A stretch of DNA of 64,000 nucleotides. It comes from Paenibacillus artemisiicola. GTDB lineage: Bacteria > Bacillota > Bacilli > Paenibacillales > Paenibacillaceae. The DNA is taken from positions 1 to 64,000 of the forward strand of contig NZ_JAGGDJ010000024.1 of the NCBI RefSeq assembly GCF_017652985.1. The letters are read 5' to 3'. The translations under genes were made by a program, and so were the position numbers. Below are positions 1-8,321 of this stretch, in pieces. The notes under the pieces are model-generated. The model saw only the letters and a program-made list of their open reading frames with translations, had not been told where the DNA came from and did no database searches. How positions within the stretch are numbered: position 1 is the first letter of the stretch; each line of letters starts with the position of its first letter.

Positions 1-67
1 TGGTTTGAAGCAAAGAAAGAATGAGGGTGTCTATGTGACCTTTTAACACCTCTTTGTTAACTTCCAT
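1..67 (-). CDS. PadR-family transcriptional regulator, N-terminal fragment (cut by window edge)
   Basis: Reverse-strand reading frame that starts at 67 and leaves the window on the left. The visible protein begins MEVNKEVLKGHIDTLILSLL, which matches the opening helix of PadR winged-helix regulators (compare the PadR gene at 15079, which opens MDKELLKGSIDILLLSVI). A GAGGTG ribosome site lies six bases before the ATG. Only about 22 codons are visible, so the effector and target cannot be judged. PadR genes often precede a membrane-protein gene in the same operon; that partner would be outside the window. Confidence 0.75.
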   Translation of the reverse strand, partial: MEVNKEVLKGHIDTLILSLLQT

Positions 68-87
68 TTTTTTCACCTCTTGCAATC

Positions 88-116
88 ACTATAAAATAGA
101 TTACTCTATAATACAA
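88..116 (-). promoter_or_regulatory. Sigma-A-type promoter of the left-edge PadR gene, with small dyad
   Basis: On the reverse strand TTGTAT (116-111) and TATAGT (93-88) are separated by 17 bases. A short inverted repeat, ATAGA-ttac-TCTAT (96-109), fills the spacer, where an autorepressor could bind. The -35 is the same TTGTAT as in the second PadR promoter at 15032. Confidence 0.55.
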
Positions 117-174
117 GGTATTGGATTAAAAAAATTGCCAACTGTTATTCAATTCTAATGACCGTTAGCTGAGA

Positions 175-205
175 AAACGGCAGCTTTTAAAGCTAGCTGC
201 CGTTT
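175..205 (-). terminator. Terminator-like hairpin after the AraC gene
   Basis: AAACGGCAGCT (175-185) pairs with AGCTGCCGTTT (195-205), an 11-bp perfect stem. On the reverse strand it lies about 160 bases beyond the AraC stop at 363. The rest of 68-362 is AT-rich, and I see no gene in it. Confidence 0.55.
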
Positions 206-362
206 CTGCGAACTTGAACTCTCGTTTCCCGTCAGTATTTGCGAAATGAATGAACAATCCTGCCCGTTAGCTTAATGCCCGCCTGCAATCTACACGGTCT
301 ACTACTTTATTTTTCAGTCTATTATTTTCACCGAACACTTGCGGCGGGTTGCGGCGCGCCCG

Positions 363-1775
363 CTAGTCCGCGGTCGCGCCGCTCCGGTACTCGCCGGGAC
401 CCGCGCCGACGACGGCCTTGAACAAGCGGCTGAAGTAGGCCTGGTCGGCATACCCGACCTGCTTGCCGACTTGATACACCTTCATGTTCGTCTCGCGCAG
501 CAGCGCCTTCGCCCGGTCGATGCGATACCGCGACAGATGCCACGTGAACGGGCGGCCCGTCTCCGCCGTGAACAGCGCGCTCAAGTAATTCGGCGTCAGC
601 TCCAGCCGCTTGGCCAGCAGGTTCAGCGTCAAGCCGGGATCGGCATGGTCCGCTTCGATCATCAGCAGCGCGAGCCGGACGATCCGGCCGACGAAGCCGG
701 CGTCGCGCCCCGGCGCCGGGAACAGCTCCGCCGCGTCCAGGCCGCACAGGCTGTGCTTGTACAGGCCGCGAAGCTCCCCGGCTCCCCGGGCGATGCCCCC
801 GATGCCGAGGCGGATGGCGACGCCGAGGTTCTTCTCGAGCAGCGCTTTGCTGCGCGCCGCGTACTCCTCGATCGGCGGCACGGCCAGCCGGTCGGACAAC
901 AGCACCGCGGTCATCAGCTGCTCGCCGACGATGACGACGGCGTTCCCGTGCGGGGCGAGCGCGTCCTCCAGCAGCACCTTCGCCCAGAACCGCTCCGGCT
1001 TCGTCCAGAAGCCGCGGTCCGGAATCATGACCGAGAACACGCCCGCCCAGCGAAACGGCGGCAGCGCGCTCCCGCCCGGCCCGCCGTCCCCCTCCGGCGC
1101 GCGGAGCAGCTCCTGCACGCGCTTCTCGAGCGCGTTGCGCTCGCGCAGCCGCTGCACGGCAGGCGCTTCCCCGCCGGAACGCTCGCCGGCCGGCCGCGCC
1201 GGCTTCGCTCGCTCCGCTTGCCCATCGGCACCCTGGCCGTCGCCGTCCCGGGCTTCCCCGGCATACTCGGCGAGCGCCAGCAGCATCTGCAACGCCGCCG
1301 CGCGTTGGGCGAAGCCGTCGTCCGCCCCGCCTTCCCGGGCTTCGTCCGCGCGCGCCGCCAGAGCGTCGAAGTACGGGCGCAGCGTGCGCGCCGCGTCCGA
1401 ATCCGCGGCGAAGAGACGATTCCCAAGCCCCGCGAGGCGGCCGTGACAGACGGCGTCGTCGACGTCGAGATGCAGGCAGAAATACGTCATGGACGGGGAC
1501 GGTCCGATCCGGCTCCGATGCGCGACGCCGGGCTGGATCAGCAGCAGATCGCCTTCGCGCTGCTCGTAGTCGACCCCGTCCAGCGTCATGGTCTGCCGCC
1601 CCTCCAGCACGAGGTTCAGCTCGAACAACGGGTGGTCGTGATCGGGATACGTCCAGCCCTCGCCGACCGTCCGCCCGTGCATGCCGTACAGCTGCGCCGA
1701 GAACCGAAAGTCCGGCAGCGCGTGCTGCCGCAGATTGTAGCGCCTTCCGGCACCGGCGTCGGATATCCAGGACAT
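363..1775 (-). CDS. AraC-family transcriptional regulator with N-terminal cupin domain
   Basis: A 470-residue regulator, longer than the usual 280-300. The N-terminal ~100 residues look like an AraC-binding cupin (YPDHDHPLFELNLVLEG, then EGDLLLIQPGVAHRS). An Ala/Gly/Arg-rich linker and a middle region like the sensory part of YesN-type regulators follow. The last ~100 residues are an AraC double helix-turn-helix (LAKRLELTPNYLSALF and VGKQVGYADQAYFSRLFK). The start at 1775 is chosen for the AAAGGAGG ten bases upstream; an upstream in-frame start at 1817 is less likely. It is the last gene of a leftward operon behind a two-component pair, so it probably serves the same carbohydrate regulon. The target is not in view. 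Confidence 0.85.
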   Translation of the reverse strand: MSWISDAGAGRRYNLRQHALPDFRFSAQLYGMHGRTVGEGWTYPDHDHPLFELNLVLEGRQTMTLDGVDYEQREGDLLLIQPGVAHRSRIGPSPSMTYFCLHLDVDDAVCHGRLAGLGNRLFAADSDAARTLRPYFDALAARADEAREGGADDGFAQRAAALQMLLALAEYAGEARDGDGQGADGQAERAKPARPAGERSGGEAPAVQRLRERNALEKRVQELLRAPEGDGGPGGSALPPFRWAGVFSVMIPDRGFWTKPERFWAKVLLEDALAPHGNAVVIVGEQLMTAVLLSDRLAVPPIEEYAARSKALLEKNLGVAIRLGIGGIARGAGELRGLYKHSLCGLDAAELFPAPGRDAGFVGRIVRLALLMIEADHADPGLTLNLLAKRLELTPNYLSALFTAETGRPFTWHLSRYRIDRAKALLRETNMKVYQVGKQVGYADQAYFSRLFKAVVGAGPGEYRSGATAD

Positions 1776-1887
1776 GCGCGTTTCGCCTCCTTTTGCTTTC
1801 CGAGTTGCGTCGTTCATTCCTTCAAGGTGCTCTCCATACGGTGCGCCAAGCCGGGCTCGCGGTTTGGCGCCTCCTCCGTGCCCGCCG

Positions 1888-3696
1888 TCACTTCGCCGGC
1901 CGCAGCTCCCCTTCCTTCAGGATCGGGTGCCGCAGCAGGATGCGCGTTCCTTCCGGGGACGTCTCGATGCGCAGCTTGCTGCCGTCGCCGAAATACAGCT
2001 TCAGCCGGTCGTTCACGTTGCGCAAGCCGACGCCCCGGGCGCCCTCGGCCGACCTGCCGTTCGGATCGGCGTTCTGCCCCAGCTTCTCGATGACGTCGGC
2101 GGGGATGCCGCCGCCGTTGTCGATGAGATCGACGACGAGCTCGTCGCCTTCGCGGCGGGCGCTGAGCAAAATTTTGCCCTGCTCGAAATTGTCCCGGATG
2201 CTGTGCTGGATCGCGTTCTCGACGAGCGGCTGCAGCAGCAGACGAAGGAACGGCACGTCCTTCAGCTCGGCGTCGACCGCGTACAGGATGCGGATCGTCC
2301 GGCCCATGCGCGCCTGCTCGATCTGCACGTACGCCTTCACCTGCTCGATCTCGCGCCCCAGCGTCGTGATTTCTTTGCCCTGGTTCAGGCTGAGCCGCAG
2401 CAGGTTACCGAGGGCGGAGACCATTTCGCTGATCTCGCTCCGGCCGTGGTTTTCCGCCTTCCAGCGGATCGACTCCAGCGTGTTGTACAGGAAGTGCGGG
2501 TTGATCTGGTGGCTCAGCACCTGGAACTCCAGCTCCTTCTTCTGCCGCTCCGCCCGCGACGCTTCCTCGATGAGCCCTTCGATCCGGCGGATCAGGCTGC
2601 CATAGCCCCGGTACAGCCAGCCGACCTCGTCCTGCCGCGACGACGCCGGGATGAGCTGATGCAGGTTGCCTGCTTCCAGCCGCCGCATGTACCGGACGAG
2701 CCGGGCGATCGGCTGGGTGAAGTACGCGGTGATGTACAGCACGACGCCGATGCAGCAGAGCAGGTAGATGACGAGGAAAATGACGAGCAGCCGGTTGATC
2801 TCCGCGATCGTGCCCGTCAGCTCCTTCAGCGGCGTCAGGCTGGCGATCGCCCACGGATAACTGTCCATCCGCACGTACGTCGCGAAGTACTGGATACCGT
2901 CGATCATGACGGTCTCCGAGCCCTGCGCGCCGCCGCCGCTCCCTTCGCCCTGCCCGATGAACCGCTGCGCCGGAAACGGGCTGCCCGTCCATTCGTTCGC
3001 ATGGGAATCGTACAGCACCGTTCCTTTCTCGTCGAGCAGCAGCACCTTTTGGCCGGACATGCTCCCCGACGGGGAGAAGAACCGCTTCAGCTGGTCCTCG
3101 GACAGGTCGGTGGCGATGATGCCGCGCGGCACTTGGTCGTACAAACCGGAAAACCGCTTGATATACGTCAGCAGCGGCCGCTCGAAATTGCCCTTCTCCG
3201 GCATCGACAGCCGCCACGTCGGGCTGACCGTATTGAGCGAGCGGCGAAACCACGGCTCGTCCTGCACCCGTTCCGGCTCCCCGATCGTGCTCATGTAATC
3301 CTTGTATTTGGCCGGGTCGATCGGGTAGACGTGGATGCGGAACGCGTCGATGGACGACGTCTTCTGGTAGATGAGGCTGACCAGATTGAGCGTGAACGCG
3401 TCCTCGGTCGCGGCGTTCGCCGGCGCCGGGGCGCTCAGCAGCGCCTGCAGCTGCTTATTGCCGATCAGGCCGTTCACCTGGTCGTTGAGATTTTCCAGGT
3501 AGCTCTCGAAATTGCCCCGCGACTGCTGCAGGTAATTAATCGAGGCGTTCATGTTGGCGTCCGATATGCCCTCGATCGCCTTGATGTGCGCGTAGTACGC
3601 GAACCATAAAAAAGGGACGATAATGATCATGAAGAAGATCAATATCATCCGGTTGCGAAACGAAGACGCGAGGCGCAGGGACACCGGACTAGTCAT
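1888..3696 (-). CDS. YesM-type sensor histidine kinase
   Basis: A 602-residue membrane kinase. One TM helix lies near residues 17-36 and a second near 290-315, flanking a ~250-residue extracellular sensor region. A HAMP-like segment follows, then the His_kinase motif (LSHQINPHFLYNTLESIRW), an N box (LLQPLVENAIQHS) and glycine-rich ATP-binding motifs (DNGGGIP, GVGLRNVNDRL). This is the usual layout of the YesM/LytS group that senses extracellular sugars or cell-wall signals. Its start overlaps the 3' end of the response regulator gene by 8 bases, so the two are translationally coupled. No transporter is adjacent, unlike the second pair at 45-49 kb, so the ligand is unknown. Confidence 0.93.
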   Translation of the reverse strand: MTSPVSLRLASSFRNRMILIFFMIIIVPFLWFAYYAHIKAIEGISDANMNASINYLQQSRGNFESYLENLNDQVNGLIGNKQLQALLSAPAPANAATEDAFTLNLVSLIYQKTSSIDAFRIHVYPIDPAKYKDYMSTIGEPERVQDEPWFRRSLNTVSPTWRLSMPEKGNFERPLLTYIKRFSGLYDQVPRGIIATDLSEDQLKRFFSPSGSMSGQKVLLLDEKGTVLYDSHANEWTGSPFPAQRFIGQGEGSGGGAQGSETVMIDGIQYFATYVRMDSYPWAIASLTPLKELTGTIAEINRLLVIFLVIYLLCCIGVVLYITAYFTQPIARLVRYMRRLEAGNLHQLIPASSRQDEVGWLYRGYGSLIRRIEGLIEEASRAERQKKELEFQVLSHQINPHFLYNTLESIRWKAENHGRSEISEMVSALGNLLRLSLNQGKEITTLGREIEQVKAYVQIEQARMGRTIRILYAVDAELKDVPFLRLLLQPLVENAIQHSIRDNFEQGKILLSARREGDELVVDLIDNGGGIPADVIEKLGQNADPNGRSAEGARGVGLRNVNDRLKLYFGDGSKLRIETSPEGTRILLRHPILKEGELRPAK

Positions 3697-5314
3697 GGCC
3701 CGCGATCCCCTGCAGCCTGCGGTATTCCTTCGGCGTGTGGCCCGTCTGCTTCTTGAACAGCTTCGCGAAATGAACCGGATCCTTGTAGCCCACCTGCGAG
3801 GACACCTCGTATACCTTGAACTGCACCGATTCCAGCATCCGCTTCGCCCTCTCCATCCGCAGGTCCGTCAAGTATTCGAGGAACGTCTTGCCCGTTTCTT
3901 TCTTGAACAGCTTGCTCAGCCACACCGGCGTCACGTGCACTTCTTCCGCCACGTGCTGCAGCGTCAGGCCTTCGGCGTACCGGTCGCGGATGAACCGCTC
4001 CGCCGCCTGGATGATCTGGCCGGGCGACACGCTCTGGGTCCGGAAGCCCCCGGCGATCGTCAGCAGCGCCTGCTCCACCTGGTCCTTCAGCGATTCCAGC
4101 GTATCGAACTGCTCCAGCCGCTCCCAGACGGCCATCGGATTGCGCTCCCACGTCCGGTCCGCCCAGCCGTGCTGCCACGCTTTCTTGAACAGGTCGAGCA
4201 GCCACTCGAAGATCCGCTGCTGGATGTCCCGGATCTGCGTGAACGACCAGCCCTGCACCATGTCCACGAACAACTCCATCGCCGTCCGGATCTCCTCGTC
4301 CGTGCCGTAGCGGATCAGGTCGAGCACCTCCGCCGGCTGCCGGAGGGACAGGTTGTCCTGCTCCGCCTCGCTCTCCCAGCCGAGTCCCGTCAGCAGGCGG
4401 TTGCCGCCGTAGACGGCTTTCTGCTCCAGAATCTCCTCCGTCTCCGTGTACATCGCGTTCAGGTCGCTGGCGTGGCCGATCGTGCAGCCGAGCGCCCCGC
4501 TGACGTTCGCCTTCACGTACTTGTTGATGCGCCGGATGCACAGCTGGCCCAGCTCCTTGTACTGCTCGAGCCGCTGCGCCTCCGGGCAGTCGAGCAGCAG
4601 CACCCAGCGGTGTTTGCCGTCCTCGTAGAGCACCGAGCGGTAGGCGCAGTCCTCCTCCAGCGTCTGGCGCACGACGTTGCCGATGCCGAAGAGGATCAGG
4701 TTCCGCTCCTCCCGGCGCTCGACCGCCTTCAAGTCGTCCGCTTCGAGCAGCAGCAGCGCGAGGCGCTCGCCCATGAGCCAATCCAGCTCGAGCGTCCGCA
4801 GCCGGTGCGCGATGCGCGTCTCCCGGTAGGCGTTGTATTTGGTCTCGACCAGCTCGCGCAGCACCTCCTCGCGCATCTTCGGCAGCGCGCTCTGCACGTG
4901 CGACTGGAGCAGCACCTCGTTATCGCGGTCGCGCTTCTCCTTTTGCAGCTGGTCGATTATCCGCGACAGAATCGCGCCCAGATCCGCCGTGTTGATCGGC
5001 TTCAGCAAATAATCCATCGCGCCCAGCTTCATCGCGCTGCGCACCATCTCGAAATCGTCGTAGCCGCTGATCACGATCGCCTTCCAGCCGCCCGCCCGCT
5101 CGGCGCCGTAGCGCTCGATCAGCTCCAGCCCGGACATGCGCTTCATCCGGATGTCGGTCAGGATCAAGTCGGGCTGCCGGGTCCGGGCCAGCTCCAGCGC
5201 GGAATCGCCGTCCTCGGCCGTAATCGCTTCCATAATCCCGTACGCGTCCCACGGAAAATTGCGGCGCAGCCCCTCGCGGATCTCCCATTCGTCGTCAACG
5301 ATCAGCACCAGCAT
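3689..5314 (-). CDS. YesN-type response regulator (receiver + AraC DNA-binding domain)
   Basis: A 541-residue protein. The N-terminal receiver (about residues 1-120) carries the acidic pair LIVDDE, the phospho-acceptor Asp in LILTDIRM and the conserved Lys in YLLKPI. A long middle domain of the YesN kind follows. The last ~100 residues hold an AraC helix-turn-helix pair (LQHVAEEVHVTPVWLSKLFK, VSSQVGYKDPVHFAKLFKK). The start at 5314 gives a canonical MLVLIVDDEWEIREG opening behind GGAAGGCGGGAG. Longer in-frame starts up to 5443 would add a non-conserved leader. First gene of the operon with the kinase and the AraC regulator. Confidence 0.94.
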   Translation of the reverse strand: MLVLIVDDEWEIREGLRRNFPWDAYGIMEAITAEDGDSALELARTRQPDLILTDIRMKRMSGLELIERYGAERAGGWKAIVISGYDDFEMVRSAMKLGAMDYLLKPINTADLGAILSRIIDQLQKEKRDRDNEVLLQSHVQSALPKMREEVLRELVETKYNAYRETRIAHRLRTLELDWLMGERLALLLLEADDLKAVERREERNLILFGIGNVVRQTLEEDCAYRSVLYEDGKHRWVLLLDCPEAQRLEQYKELGQLCIRRINKYVKANVSGALGCTIGHASDLNAMYTETEEILEQKAVYGGNRLLTGLGWESEAEQDNLSLRQPAEVLDLIRYGTDEEIRTAMELFVDMVQGWSFTQIRDIQQRIFEWLLDLFKKAWQHGWADRTWERNPMAVWERLEQFDTLESLKDQVEQALLTIAGGFRTQSVSPGQIIQAAERFIRDRYAEGLTLQHVAEEVHVTPVWLSKLFKKETGKTFLEYLTDLRMERAKRMLESVQFKVYEVSSQVGYKDPVHFAKLFKKQTGHTPKEYRRLQGIAGHD

Positions 5315-5491
5315 CGCGCTCCCGCCTTCCCCGTTCTTTTCCCCGATCATATAACGGGCGCGGCCCGTTATACAAGATGCCAATCTTGTCTTTAGGGGAG
5401 AGAATCCAAGCGTTATTTCGGCGACGAGGTCGGAAGGGCGCAAACAAATAGGCCGCCCATTCGAATGGCGGCCTAATCGGGCATCGCAGCA

Positions 5492-6535
5492 TCAGTGCCG
5501 GACTAAAGCATCGCGGTCGGCCGCTTGCGGCGGCTCCTCCAGCCACCCGTGTTCGATCAGGATGTTGGCGCCGTCCTCGACGTAATTTCCGACTTGCAGC
5601 AGAAAGCGCCCGTATTTCTCGACGAGATCGTGCCGGGCGCTCAACGATATCGCATTGCCGTACGAGCGAACGCGCATCGTATACATATCGAGTTTGTGAA
5701 ACAGCATTAATTTGTCCGAGAACGGGGCTGCCGTCGAGGTGGTGATGAACGGATCGAGGATCGGCGGCGCGAATAGGTTTTCCCGTTCGAGAATTTTGCT
5801 GAAGTGGGCGTGGTGCTTCTCGGCGAGTTCTCTCCCGCGAACGAAATACGACTTGGCTTGCTCCGATCGGGCGACTTGGCTGAAGGCGATCAGAACGGCC
5901 TTGCTGATGGCGTTGTTTTCGATGTTATCGTACAGATGCGTGATTTCCATCGCTTGAAGCGGCCGGACATCCCCGAAAAATCCGTTCAAATAGCTTTGCT
6001 TGCGGATGAAGTCCACCCGCTTCGGATACGGGATATACGGGGGCTTGACGATCAGTCCTTTTGCAAGCAAGGCTTCGTTCACCCGGTTAATCATCGAGAG
6101 CGTGAGCGTGACGCATTGCGTAAAAAATTCGCGCAGGTCCGGTCTTGTCATCAACGGAACGGCGATGGAATAGAGGCTGAGTCCTGCCTTGCCGACGTAC
6201 TTCAAATAGAACAGGCAAAAGTCATCCGCGAATAACCGCGGCGCCCCGGTAATGAGGTCATCCGCCGTGAATCCGACGGGAATCGGGTAATTCTCCTTCG
6301 CGAAGATGTCTCTTATCGTCTGCGCGAGCTGTTCCGCTATCTCAAGGGCATACGCCAGAATGCTTCTGATTTCTTCGTTCTCGGCATGCTCCAGCATATG
6401 GCTCAACACGCAGATCCCCATCGTGTTCCCCATATAAGTCGTCCAGAGCTTGCCCTGTTCGGAGGACGTTAACGGTTCGTCGGCGCCGGTTTCGGGGATT
6501 AAGGGCATTGTGGATGTTGGTTTAATGATGATCAT
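5492..6535 (-). CDS. DUF3231 family protein
   Basis: A 347-residue, mostly helical protein of the DUF3231 family, common in Bacillus and Paenibacillus. It appears to contain two related four-helix units, each with the family's pattern of spaced His/Glu (for example GICVLSHMLEHAENEEI early and AMEITHLYDNIENNAIS mid-protein), similar to a ferritin-like or spore-coat-F fold. The function is unknown. The ATG at 6535 has AGGGTGG about 11 bases upstream; a GTG at 6550 is the alternative start. It stands alone, with an AT-rich leader upstream that adjoins the minisatellite. Confidence 0.8.
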   Translation of the reverse strand: MIIIKPTSTMPLIPETGADEPLTSSEQGKLWTTYMGNTMGICVLSHMLEHAENEEIRSILAYALEIAEQLAQTIRDIFAKENYPIPVGFTADDLITGAPRLFADDFCLFYLKYVGKAGLSLYSIAVPLMTRPDLREFFTQCVTLTLSMINRVNEALLAKGLIVKPPYIPYPKRVDFIRKQSYLNGFFGDVRPLQAMEITHLYDNIENNAISKAVLIAFSQVARSEQAKSYFVRGRELAEKHHAHFSKILERENLFAPPILDPFITTSTAAPFSDKLMLFHKLDMYTMRVRSYGNAISLSARHDLVEKYGRFLLQVGNYVEDGANILIEHGWLEEPPQAADRDALVRH

Positions 6536-6661
6536 GCGTTGGTTCGCCACCCTATTAAAATTTGCCCTTAATATAACCTTAAACCGCTATCCTATACCTT
6601 TAGGCGCCTAGCCGACGCGCCGTAAACGGCATTTCGGGCCGATTATTTGGACGGGAAAATG

Positions 6662-6687
6662 AAACGGGACAGCCGCAGCCGCCCCGT
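6662..6687 (-). terminator. Hairpin copy bordering the minisatellite
   Basis: The sequence at 6662-6687 differs by a single base from the terminator at 8269-8297 over about 25 bases. In reverse-strand RNA the changed position still pairs as G-U, so the stem survives on that strand only. The T-tract is poor (GTTTCATTTTCC). It may block read-through from the repeat array into the DUF3231 gene. Confidence 0.4.
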
Positions 6688-7290
6688 ACAATCGGCAAAA
6701 TCGCGGCCGCGGCACGTATGTACGGGATGTGGTACTGTACATTTGGTGAAATTGCGGCTGCGGCGTGTATGTACGGGACGTGGTACGGTACATTTGGTGA
6801 AATTGCGGCTGCGGCGCGCATGTACGGGATGTGGTACCGTACATTTGGGTGAAATTGCGGCTGCGGCGCGCATGTACGGGATGTGGTACGATACATTCGG
6901 CGATTTTCCGGCCGCGGCGCGCATGTACGGGACGTAGTACGGTACATTCGGCGATTTTCCGGCCGCGGCGCGCATGTACGGGATGTGGGACCGTACAATT
7001 GGCGAATTCGCGGTCCCGTCTCGCATGTACGGGATGTGGTACGGTACATTTTGCGAAATTGCGGCCGCAGCACGTATGTACGGGATGTGGTACGGTACAT
7101 TTTGCGAAATCGCGGCCGCGGCACGTATGTATGGGATGTGGTACGGTACATTTGGTGAAATTGCGGCTGCGGCGCGCATGTACGGGATGTAGTACGGTAC
7201 ATTTGGCAAAATCGCGCTTGCGGCGCGCATGTACGGGATGTGGTACTGTACATTTGGTGAAATTGCGGCCGCGGGACGTAGTACGGTACA
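6683..7290. repeat. 51-bp tandem repeat (minisatellite), about 12 units
   Basis: Units begin TGTACGGGATGTGGTACGGTACA and continue with a TTTGGTGAAATTGCGGC-like half. Copies of the TACGGG anchor fall at 6721, 6772, 6823, 6875, 6926, 6977, 7028, 7079, 7130, 7181 and 7232. The spacing is exactly 51 except for one 52-base unit (extra G near 6847), with a partial copy at each end. Two variant families alternate: a TTTGGTGAAATTGCGGC type and a TTCGGCGATTTTCCGGC type. Several frames are open because 51 is a multiple of three, but no frame has a credible start or ribosome site and the 52-base unit breaks the frame. Most likely non-coding. Confidence 0.9.
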
Positions 7291-7319
7291 TGCCTCCCGC
7301 CGCGAACCGCCGCCCCGGC

Positions 7320-7382
7320 AAAAAGCCGCCGTTGGCGCCAAGCCGGTCCGCTTCCGCGAGCCGGCCCGACGCCAACGGCGGC
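7320..7382 (-). terminator. Terminator of the ankyrin gene
   Basis: GCCGCCGTTGGCG (7325-7337) is perfectly complementary to CGCCAACGGCGGC (7370-7382), a 13-bp stem with a 32-base GC-rich loop. On the reverse strand it is followed by TTTTTGCC. It lies 18 bases past the ankyrin stop codon. Confidence 0.8.
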
Positions 7383-7400
7383 TCCGGACGCAGCCAGGCG

Positions 7401-8093
7401 CTACGTCGCCGCGAACAGGGTCAGCGCCTTCTTCCGGTTGTTCGCTTCGGCCAGCGCCTTCGGCGTGACGCCCGCCGTGTTGGCTTGCTCCGCGTCGGCC
7501 CCGTGCCGGAGCAGCAGCTGCAGCAGCTCCGCCGGGTCCCTGCGCTTGACGGCGTGATGCAGCGCCGTGTTCCCCGCTTCGTCGGCTTCATCAACGTCGG
7601 CGCCGTGCTTCAGCAGCCACTCGGCGATGGCGAACCGCTTCCACTTGTACGCGGCGAGAAATACGCCGCCGTCGATCTCGGCGCCGTACCGGCGGAACAA
7701 TTCGGCCGCCTCGACGTCGTCGTTCCAGGCGATGGCGAACTGGCAGTTGCCGGGGTTCGCGCCCTCGGCCAGCAGGTAGCTTACCAGCGCGTCGTTGCGG
7801 CCGCGCGTGTAGGCATACCAAAGCGGCGTCGCGGGGAAGAAGCCGCATGGCGCGGACCCGGACGCGATGCGGTGCACGGCGTTGATGTCCATGCCGCTCC
7901 CGAGCAGCAGCTTCAGCAGGGGCAGGCCGTTCGCCGCCTTCCGCGGGTCGCCCGACGCGTCGAGCCCGCACAAGTGATGCAGCGCGTTCTTGCCGTCCTC
8001 TTCCGACCAGGCGAGCCATTTCGGCTCTTCCCGCAGCAAACCGCGGACGGCGTCAAGGTCCGCGTTCCGCACCGCGCGAATGAATCGGTTCAT
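7401..8093 (-). CDS. Ankyrin-repeat protein
   Basis: A 230-residue soluble protein built of ankyrin repeats of about 33 residues. Clear repeat cores are AIAEWLLKHGADVDEADEAG, NTALHHAVKRRDPAELLQLL and LRHGADAEQANTAGVTPKAL; earlier, more diverged ones include LLKLLLGSGMDINAVHR and LVSYLLAEGANPGN. Ankyrin proteins mediate protein contacts; no enzymatic domain is present. It is flanked by its own terminator and stands as a single-gene unit. The binding partner is unknown. Confidence 0.88.
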   Translation of the reverse strand: MNRFIRAVRNADLDAVRGLLREEPKWLAWSEEDGKNALHHLCGLDASGDPRKAANGLPLLKLLLGSGMDINAVHRIASGSAPCGFFPATPLWYAYTRGRNDALVSYLLAEGANPGNCQFAIAWNDDVEAAELFRRYGAEIDGGVFLAAYKWKRFAIAEWLLKHGADVDEADEAGNTALHHAVKRRDPAELLQLLLRHGADAEQANTAGVTPKALAEANNRKKALTLFAAT

Positions 8094-8268
8094 CGGTCAT
8101 CTCTCCCTCCGTGCGTGCCAAGCGGTACGCTAGCGTACCGCTTAACTTCCCCGCGGCCGGCCGAAAATCCTGCCGCCGGTCCGGCCCTTCCGCACGATTC
8201 AACCGGGCTCCTGCCAACAGTCGCGTGCGCTTTCCGCCCGCCTACCCGACCCGCGACGCGCGAACGCC

Positions 8269-8297
8269 AAAAAACGGGGCAGCCGCAGCCGCCCCGT
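8269..8297 (-). terminator. Terminator of the GH2 gene
   Basis: ACGGGGC (8274-8280) pairs with GCCCCGT (8291-8297), and on the reverse strand a run of T follows. It lies 25 bases after the GH2 stop codon. A near-identical copy sits at 6662-6687. Confidence 0.8.
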
Positions 8298-8321
8298 CCC
8301 GAAATTCCTTGAATGCGCCGA

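Noticed and set aside
6683..7290. CRISPR array
   Set aside because: Units abut with no unique spacers, and no cas genes are near.
6600..7375. Three overlapping reverse-strand repeat proteins (YRTTSRTCAPRPQF-like 17-residue units)
   Set aside because: They exist in several frames only because the 51-bp unit is a multiple of three and lacks stops. A 52-base unit shifts the frame, and no ribosome site precedes any start.
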